Below are positions 56,240 to 64,000 of a stretch of 64,000 nucleotides of DNA, in pieces (position 1 is the first letter of the stretch; every line of letters starts with the position of its first letter). Location of the stretch: positions 9,033,501-9,097,500 of the forward strand of contig CATNEN010000003.1 in assembly GCA_950097015.1 (NCBI GenBank). The letters run 5' to 3'. The notes under the pieces are model-generated. The model was not told where the DNA came from. It made no database searches and saw nothing but the letters and a program-made list of their open reading frames with translations. Source of the stretch: Macrostomum hystrix (lineage: Eukaryota; Platyhelminthes; Macrostomidae). Both the position numbers and the translations under genes were made by a program.

Positions 56240-58098
56240 AGTCAGTCCAGCCTAGCGAGAGTTTTATTGCTGAATGAACCAACAATTAATAGATTACGCT
56301 CGTACACGAAAGTCCGTAGTAAGGATCACTAGGAAAACTACATTTCTTAGAAAAAGTTTTGGAGGCTCGATTCGATTCAAAATGAGAAGTTTTCCTTTGA
56401 AATGCTTATATTTACATACATATTTGCTTTGACAGAAAGTCAAGTCAATCTACAACGGCACGAAGCCACGTAAAGTTAAGAAGGACATTTGCAAGCAGAA
56501 TAATAAAATTCTCGTCTACAATATACTTGCTAGTTTGCTGTCCCAACAAACAATTGACAGCCCGATGCCAGCTATATGTTTGCAAATTTACAAAAGCTAT
56601 AAAACGTTAGAAATTTCCCCACTGTTGTATAAAGTATGCATGAAGGCGAAACGTTACGCATAGTGATGCGAAACGGTAGTAAAATGCCAGATAATTGGCA
56701 CTGCATTGGAATGCACATGTAATGTCTGTACTTTTGTCTGCAGCTTTTAGTACACAAGCTTGTAGACACTTATCAGTAATAGGAATGTGTGAACATCAAA
56801 ACACACAGTTGCAAATATTAGCTTTGCTGCTCAGCTTATCTTTGCTTTTTGTGTTTTGTATTAAACAAACAAATCTTTAGTTTTAGCTTCACAAAGCAAT
56901 AGAGTACAGTAGAACAATAGAATTGCTTTTAGTTAAACTTATTAAGTGACAACCTTATCGGGGCAAGTGAGTGAGCTAGAAGTCCCGAGTTCTAAGGAAA
57001 CATTTTGTGTCCTGGATTGAGCAAGACACTACAAATTCTCAGATGCTTTAGCTCACACATTTGAGAATGGGTAAAATGGGCGCCGTCATATTTAGGGATA
57101 GCAAGTTTCGTAAGTCCTAACCAAAATACTCGTAGGACCCACTAATGGGGCCATAATTCAATGGACAGTGTACACCTGTACACAGCTTAAAGTTAATCGC
57201 GCAACAGCTGCAGCTGAGCTAACTGCAGATGTACGAGTGTACATCTGACGCAACAGAGCCTAAATTTAATTGCAATTCTTAAAGGATTTTTAAAGTTATT
57301 TTTTACGCTGTGTTCCGCTGCTCTAGATTTTCCAAACCCGTTTGTTTAAATTGAAACATTTTACATAATAATATTTACACGGTAGAAAGTAAAACAAAAT
57401 ATTTATATACAGTATTATTTTTTATGACGGTAAAAAGTAAAACAAAATATTTTTAGCGCATTTTTGATTTTTTAATTTTTACTAATTTTATTATGTAAGA
57501 AATGATAAAACGTATATACAAAAATGAAAACCTTTAAAACACACTACCACAAATACATACTTATTGGTTAAAAAATTAGTTTTTTAATCAATCAGTTTCT
57601 TTATTCACTCAGTCAGCTCAGTCAGTCAGAAAGTCTCACAGATCGAATCACAAGCTTTAATTTGACACCATTTTTTCTTTTGAAATAAAGGCCAAACTGT
57701 ATTTGTAACTAAGGCATTAAACATTTATAACAATGACATCAACTATAGCAATTATCTAGATTAGCGAGAATAGGTCTACTGTATGCTGAATTTTACAGGA
57801 TCGACCAATTATCCGAGAGAGATCGAGAAACTTTCTGATCAAACAACTGAACAATCTCTGATGGATTTTTTATCTGTAGGAACTGCTAAAAACGAAAGCT
57901 AATTTCTCAGCAAACAAGCTATCCGTGCTTCTAGACAAACTGTGGCCTAATGGATTAGTTGGACTCGGAATGTCCGGTACCTTTGCATTGTGTGGGTGGA
58001 ATTCCGCCAAGCCAAACACTCACAGGATGGGCAGGATGTGGAAAGCAAACTCTATACGCTGATTTGGTCTACAAAACCAGTCAGTTATCCACAGCTAA
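56240..58098. other. Intergenic upstream of the full TRP-like gene
   Basis: AT-rich. Includes a possible SINE fragment at 56960-57040 (CCTGGATTGAGCAAGACACT) and a short direct repeat AAGTAAAACAAAATATTT at about 57389 and 57436. No gene. Confidence 0.5.
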
Positions 58099-60110
58099 AT
58101 GTTTGCGATCGGGAGCAGAATGACTGCGAATGAGATAAGCAAAAACAAGAACTTCCTGGTGGACAGAACTCGATGGCTGGCCTTTGTCCGCTGCATGTCC
58201 GAGGACAACGCGGACGAGCTTCTCCGGTTCCGCGACTCTCTCGGACGCTCCAACTGGGCCGGCTTCCTTACAAGCTCGGACTTTCAGGGGGCTCGAGCTC
58301 GCGACCACCCCGACTGGAGCGAGCCGGAGGAGAGCGGCGATGAGCTGCCGTTCCCCACGAGCCCGTTCTTCGTGGCCATGTTCTACAACGCGCAGCGGTG
58401 CCTGCGACTCATGCACGAGGCCGAGGCAGGCGAGGACGGCGTGGACTTTGCGCAGCTCAGGGAGCGAGGCTTCACGGCCTACCACATGCTGCTGAGCGCC
58501 ATTCGCTTCATGTCCGACAGGCGGGAGGAGCAGCGGACGGACCTCAGCACAGGACGCGACCTCGTGGAGCTCTTCCACCGCTGCCTGTTCAGCAGACGGC
58601 AGCAGGCGGAGATGCTGCAGGTCAGCAGCCAAGGCATGACACCCATGAGCTGGGGCGTGTACCTGGGACTGGCTGGTCACGTTGAGTACATCATGCTGCA
58701 CTACTTGGCCAGCAGCGACTTGCACTCGGACTCGGAGGGCATTCGAGAGCGCGTGAGTGTGGACGTGACCGACTGCTTCGGCGACAACCTGGCCTTCTTC
58801 ACTAGCCCGATCTGCGTTCTGCTCGACGTGTACAGTCAGTCCACGCTGGCTGAGCTGAAGGCGGCTGGCGTGTTTCGCAACGGCTTCCTGTGGAGGCGCT
58901 GGGTCGAGGCGCTGTACAACCGCAACCGCAGGCTCATCCGGGTCATTATCGCAATGATTTTCGCTTTGACCTTGTCTATCATTGTGTACACAGGTTGCGA
59001 TGCAAAAGAACATTTTCAGAATCAGTGCTTCAGACAAACAAAGCAGCAGCCATCTTCAACGGGCTACATCAGCATATTAGCTTTCTGCGCACTTGGGACT
59101 CTGTCTGGCCTTGTATTCGCTTCTATTGGCTTGATGCGGAAAGAGATCTACCGGTAGGTCCACGGCACTAAGCTTCCAGTTCTTGAACTCTGAATGCTGC
59201 AACAGGTGCATGCAAATTACAGAACTGTTTCTTACATTTTTGCAGGAGGAAGGTTGGTTTCCCGAATGGCCCACGAAGGAGCTACCTGGACCTGCTGCCG
59301 TGGCTCCTGCCATGTGCCCAGATTTTGTTAACTGCCGTCTTTCTCATCTGGCTTCACGCCGATCTTGATCGCACCTGCGGACTGCTTAATGAGCTGGTCT
59401 ATCCTGCGCAAGGCTGCTGCGCAAAGATCCTCTTACTGACGTTTTTAAGCTTCATCGCTTGGTTCATGCGCCTTCTACCCGGAGTCGGCACCATGATGAG
59501 CGCCTTCCACCGCAGCCTCATTAACTTCGTGACGTTCATGGCGTTCTACCTGATTCTCACCGGCATCTTTGCACGCATGATCCAGGGCAGCAGTCACCTG
59601 TGGAACCCGACCAACTCCACCACAAACGGCGAAATGCTCGTCGAATACCTGAAGACCTTCTACACAACCTTCCAGGTGTCGTTGAACATTGTGGACACGA
59701 GTGTGTACGTGCCGAATTCAGATAGAATCGACCTCCTGATCACGCACATGACCTACGTGCTGTTCGTGCCCGTGCTGTTCATCAACTTTGTGGTCGGAGT
59801 TCTGTCCTCCGCTGTGAACCACGTGATTGAGCACGATGTCGAGAACAGGTACCTGATCATGCTGCACTTGGCGGAGATGCTTGAGCGGGACTACTTCTGG
59901 ATGAGAAGTGTGCTCAACAAGTTGTTTGGCAGGTGGATGGGCAAGCCGCGCCGAATTCGGATTGGCGGCTACCTGCCGATCTCTGCCGACTGTCGGCTGC
60001 TCTCAGACCAGGGCCCGCATTGGAACTGTCAGGTGCCTGGTCAAGCCGGTGCGTGCAATGGCAACCAGCAATGCCCTGCTGACAGAAGTGATCTGCCTAA
60101 GGTGGATTAG
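58099..60110 (+). CDS. Divergent ankyrin/TRP-like cation channel, full copy, 639 residues
   Basis: Exons 58099-59153 and 59246-60110, joined through a split Arg codon (donor GTAGGT, acceptor TTTTTGCAG). The N-terminal half has ankyrin-like helix pairs: SPFFVAMFYNAQRCLRLM (88-105), FTAYHMLLSAIRFM (125-138) and GMTPMSWGVYLGLAGHVEYI (179-198). The second half has about six hydrophobic segments (about 278-297, 323-344, 377-392, 405-425, 437-457, 505-530) with a Phe-rich re-entrant stretch before the last and a polar amphipathic segment after it, as in TRP channels. Subfamily is not clear; pore selectivity residues cannot be judged. An in-frame TAA directly precedes the start; Met8 is an alternative. 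TTATCCACAG just upstream may be a splice acceptor. Inferred role: membrane cation channel. Confidence 0.7.
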
Positions 60111-60146
60111 CTAACAATTAGCTAATTACCAAATAATTAGAACGTC

Positions 60147-60152
60147 AATAAA
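60147..60152 (+). promoter_or_regulatory. AATAAA poly(A) signal, full TRP-like copy
   Basis: AATAAA 37 bp after the stop codon; the matching site in the truncated copy is at 51132. Confidence 0.6.
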
Positions 60153-60279
60153 CTCATACCTGTTTTACAAATAATGCTTGCTTTATTATTCTCAAAAGTT
60201 TATTCCGTACCCAATGTTGCCTCGCACTCTCAAGACAAGCATAAAGCACGGATATCATGACAAATCAACGGAAAATCTT

Positions 60280-60458
60280 AGTTTAGTAAGCTGTCTCGCA
60301 TTTGCCGTCAACTGAGTTTATTGTTTCGTTACGAAAAAAAGCGGACGCTTCAAACTTCAATAAGAAAGATGTATGTCGCTTATAAACTGATTGGGGTGGG
60401 TGAGAAAGTGGGGAGGGGTGACACGGCAGGCATGACAATTGGCGAAGCCTTCTAAACA
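60280..60458 (-). mobile_element. BEL/Pao 3' LTR (179 bp) with adjacent polypurine tract
   Basis: On the minus strand it begins TGTTTAG (60458-60452) and ends CTAAACT (60286-60280), an almost exact terminal inverted pair. It is preceded by a polypurine tract CAGGAAGGGGGGAA (60472-60459), the usual plus-strand primer. It contains AATAAA on the minus strand near 60315. The partner LTR must lie beyond 64000. The LTR edge coincides with the end of homology between the two TRP-like loci. Confidence 0.75.
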
Positions 60459-61061
60459 TTCCCCCCTTCCTGACATAAGATGTCAGCAACAAGCGAAGCA
60501 GAACCCTAAAAGCAGAAGAAAACAGAAATCACACAATTCGAAAAGGCAGTTAATTGAACCCACCACCAGAGACAAAATTCAAAGAGTTAATGAAATAGGT
60601 AAACAAAAACAAGGACTACGCTCAAACCCAAATACATCATTCAGTTGTCATAAGAAAGTGTGTAGACAATAAACTGAAAAGTATAATCGCATAAGGCAAT
60701 CATCGCGCTGTTATTATCTCAATCCAAAGCCGAAAATCGCAAAAAATGAGAATCCCACAACAACGGAACACCGAAGCAATTTAGAGCGAAAGTAATGAAA
60801 AGAAAGATAGTGAGATGAGACTGACGTAATAAAACGCTTGAAAATACGTAATGATTGAAAACCTCCACCTATACCATAAAACAAAATTGGAAACCTTCAA
60901 CCACAACTTCAAAAACCGCATGATCTCACAAAACAAAGGCAGAGTAAAAAAAGGAATTTTTTTAATTCGAATGCAAAGCAAGATCTCGCATGACAGATTC
61001 AACGTGTAATAAAGGTAATCCACTAAACAGCCACTTTCAGATACAGGCTCTATCAACTCAC
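60459..61061 (-). other. BEL/Pao 3' untranslated region
   Basis: Lies between the polyprotein end and the LTR. A/T and purine rich, without a recognisable gene. Confidence 0.6.
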
Positions 61062-64000
61062 TCACTCAGTTCTTGGTGCCTCAATGACACATAACTTAGA
61101 CACAGGCCGCACCAGCACCGACTGACCGACTTGAACCTTGGCCACCCGTACTCGAACGTCTTGGCCGGGGAACACCGAAGCGACCCGTCCGAGCGGCCAG
61201 TGACCTCGCGGCGCATCGGGCTTGACGACCAGCAGGACATCGTTCACTTGAAGGTCTCTCTGTCGGTCAATCCACTTTGACCTTGGCTGCAGACCAGGTA
61301 GCCACTCTCGCATCCATCGTCGCCACACATGCGCTCGGTCTTCGTGAAACTTCTTGATCAATAGCTTCGTAATCCAGTGCTTCCTGGGCAGAATCGCTGG
61401 ATGTCTCGCTTCGAGTGGCAGCTGCTGTCCGAACTTCAGGCGACCATCAACACGCATTACTCCTGACGGATCCTTCACTGGCTGCAGGCACCGTAACTTC
61501 TTGTCAATGTAGCTCTACCGGCTGAATGATTCGTCTTGAGCTAGTTTTACAAGCCGCTCTTCCACATCCTCTAACTCATCCACCGTCAGCTCGCCGCTCA
61601 CTCGCAGCTTTGGCGTCTTTCGGCAGTTTCTCAGGAAGCGCAGCACATAGGCCATAACTCGTTGCAGCCTTCTGAAGTCCGAGAACCGAGATGGCTCCAG
61701 GCGCCATCCTTTGTCTGCGACCGCCACTTCCGCCACATACGTCCGCTCCTGATGCTGCTCACTCGAAGTCATAGCAACCAATCCTTCGCGTTTCTTGGAA
61801 ACCTCAGCTTCAACCGGCATGAGTGGCATTCGGCTCTCCGGCCAACTTTTTTCCCTCTGCACCAGAAACTCTGGTCCATCGAACCAACATCGCAGGTTGG
61901 GCAGCTCGGATGCGCTGCAGCCTCGGGAAACAATGTCGGCTGGATTCAGCTTCGTCGGCACTTCGTGAAATGGAGCTTCGTGAAGCTCCATTTTTCCGCC
62001 ATGAGGGTTCAAGCAGCGCGGCACAGCAACCTGTCGAAGAATCGGAAGCTCACTAATCCATTGGGATGTCTTCTCCGCCAACAATGGATCAATCGGTTCG
62101 TCCCAGTCACATCTTTGCTGCCAAGTCTCTTGCAGCATGATTTTTTCGCGAATGACACATGGAGCTAGGAAGCCACATGGATCGAACACGCACGCGATGC
62201 TGCGCAACAGTTGTCGTTTCGTTGTAATTCTCACGCTACAACCCAATTCGTCAATGGTGACTGACAGAACGTCTTCCTTTGCCCGCCAATTGACACCTAG
62301 GGCCTTGCTAGTTGGTGCCTCGCCTGTCAGTAGCAACTCTGATTGCGAGGCTCGCTCGGACGCCGGAATCTTAGCTAACACTTCTGCTGAGTTCGATCTC
62401 CACTTGCGGGCTCGCATACCAGCTCTTCTCCACAACTCGGACAGCTGCTCAAAAAGTTGAATCGCTTGCGGCACATCCTTTGCTGAATCTAAGCTGTCGT
62501 CCATGTATGTAGAGCGCAGTACAGTGCTCGCGGCCATTGGCAATTCATCCTGACGCCGTGGTGCGTTCTCTTGCGTCACGAACTGAGCTAAGAATGGCGA
62601 GCAGTTTACGCCAAAGACGACGCTGCGAAACTCGTACACCTTCGGCACCGCATCACGATTCGCATGTTGTCCTCGCCAAAGAAACCGGAAGAAGCGCCGG
62701 TCTTCCGGGGCCAAGCTAATTCTCAAATACATTTCCTCGATGTCACAGGACAGAGCCACTGCCTGCTTTCGGAATCTTAGCAGCACGTTGAAGAGGTCGT
62801 TTTGAAGTTTTGGACCCGCGAAGATGGCGTCGTTCAGGCATATTCCATTGCAGCGTGCGGAAGCATCAAAGACGATGCGTATCTTCGTGGTATCTTTGTC
62901 CGCTCGCACCACTGCTAAGTGTGGCAGGTACCACTCGCCCGACACTGGCACAGTACCGTCGACTTCTTCTATGTAGCCTTTCGTCAGATGCCCGTCGAGC
63001 ACCTCCTGGTACGCCTTCGACAGGGCTGGTTCCTTCTGCAGCCGTTTTTCAATGCCGGTCAGATGATGCAACGCCGCGTTCTTGTTGCTAGGCAACGCTG
63101 CCGGATTAGCCTTCCACGGAGTCGCCACCTCATATCGCCCAGCTTCAAACTTTAGGCTCGCCTCAACCATCTGCACTGCTCTGCGTTCTTCTGCCGACAG
63201 CAACGTTTTTAGAGCTTTCTCCGGCACCTCTTCGATCTCCCAGAACTTCTTTAGCACCTCAGCTACGTCTTCCTCGTGCGCGAAACTGAAGAATGCTTGC
63301 TGACTCTCAGCCATGCTGATCGCCGGCGCGGGATCCATCAGTCCAACACAGGTCCAGCCGATGGGTGTTAATCTTGCGATCGGTTCGCCTGGCAATCCTC
63401 CGACTTCTCGACAGGCGAAGTGCAGATCCGCATGATCAACTCCGATCAACATGTCGACGGCCTGCCTGCCCTCAATCCTGTCGAATGGAATTCCACGCAA
63501 GTGGCTCCACTGCCTAGCAAGACTGCTCCAATCGACTGCTTTCAGGTCACCTGTCACTTTTTCCGTCGTATGCGCCGACACTCTCGCTCGAAACGATCCG
63601 TCCAAGCTTCGGATGCACACCTCCACCGGTGCTGTTTGAAAGGTGCTTACCTGGCCGTTCAATACTTTCACCTTCATCACTTCCATTTTTCCTTCCAGGT
63701 GGAGCTCCGCTGCAACATCCGAGTTCAAGTAGGTACGCGTACTCGCATCGTCAAGTAGTGCATTCACTCGCAGCTCCCGGTCGCCGTTGGACAAAATAAC
63801 TGGCACAGTTCTCAATGAGATCGGCGATGCACCCTGCGCCAACAAAGTACACGACTCCTGCCGCTTACTGTCTTTAACTGCCACCTGACCTGCCGACTTT
63901 TGGGGCTTCTCATTCACACTTGGTCGCCCCCCTTCATGCCTAAATCCCATTGGGGCCTTGCGTGTCTCATGCAGCAACCGATTGTGCTTCGCCTTGCAGT
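61062..64000 (-). pseudogene. BEL/Pao retrotransposon polyprotein, internally deleted and frameshifted, runs off right edge
   Basis: On the minus strand the window enters near the end of gag (CKAKHNRLLHE, a zinc-knuckle-like motif). Next come an aspartic-protease-like segment (NALLDDASTRTYLNSD), reverse transcriptase (KIRIVFDASARCNG; YMDDSLDSAKD with the DD pair), and the Pao-type connection domain (SIACVFDPCGFLAPCV). The usual RNase H region is missing: KMELHEAP runs almost straight into KLNPADIVSRG. A stop and frame change lie at about 61500-61514. The second frame (61478-61062) carries an integrase H2C2-like part (LPLEARHPAILPRKHW), then jumps to the DUF5641-type C-terminus (WRRWMREWLPGLQPRSKW) without an integrase core. 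Such an element could move only with help from intact relatives. Confidence 0.9.

Noticed and set aside
61662-63758. Plus ORFs opposite the BEL polyprotein
   Set aside because: Shadow frames; RT, protease and connection motifs are on the minus strand.

Overview
The window looks like nuclear DNA from an invertebrate animal. It holds a metazoan UBR5 (hyd) ubiquitin-ligase gene, an innexin (a gap-junction family of invertebrates), spliceosomal introns with GT..AG ends, and hAT, P-like and BEL/Pao transposable elements. Intermediate GC, long introns packed with minisatellites, and many Ala/Gln/Gly runs would suit a spiralian, possibly a free-living flatworm. That placement is inference and the species is not identified.

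Left half (1-30.3 kb, minus strand): twelve consecutive UBR5 exons, all joining in phase, give about 2,810 residues. They run from just after the N-terminus through UBA, beta-propeller, UBR box, MLLE and the first part of the HECT domain. The HECT C-lobe lies off the left edge and the first coding exon was not found. Seven UBR5 introns carry minisatellites of period 14-37 bp, each with its own unit or units. The 14.8-kb intron alone holds six arrays, a hAT-type miniature element with perfect 8-bp target duplication, and a nested four-transmembrane gene on the opposite strand.

Middle (30.3-45.7 kb): mostly AT-rich and gene-poor. It contains perfect or near-perfect hairpins, a 525-bp tandem duplication, a diverged ~100-bp repeat, a GC-rich 48-bp minisatellite, one orphan secreted-protein gene with eight cysteines (40.5-41.3 kb), and a 16-bp minisatellite related to the one inside the hAT element.

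Right (45.7-64 kb, plus strand genes): a two-exon innexin; a truncated chimeric copy and a full copy of a divergent ankyrin/TRP-like channel gene; a 1,250-bp P-superfamily-like transposon carrying a three-exon THAP-domain gene; a four-exon secreted F-type-lectin-like gene; and a BEL/Pao retrotransposon entering from the right edge, with its LTR, PPT and degenerate polyprotein. The truncated channel copy sits between two 622-bp direct copies of unrelated DNA and takes its start codon from that DNA. The BEL LTR begins exactly where homology between the two channel loci ends, so the upstream copy appears to keep the pre-insertion sequence.

The genes do not form an operon or an obvious pathway. 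Innexin, TRP-like channel and secreted lectin are all membrane or surface proteins but are unrelated in origin. All exon joins are read by eye from splice signals, reading phase and family resemblance; no alignment program was run.
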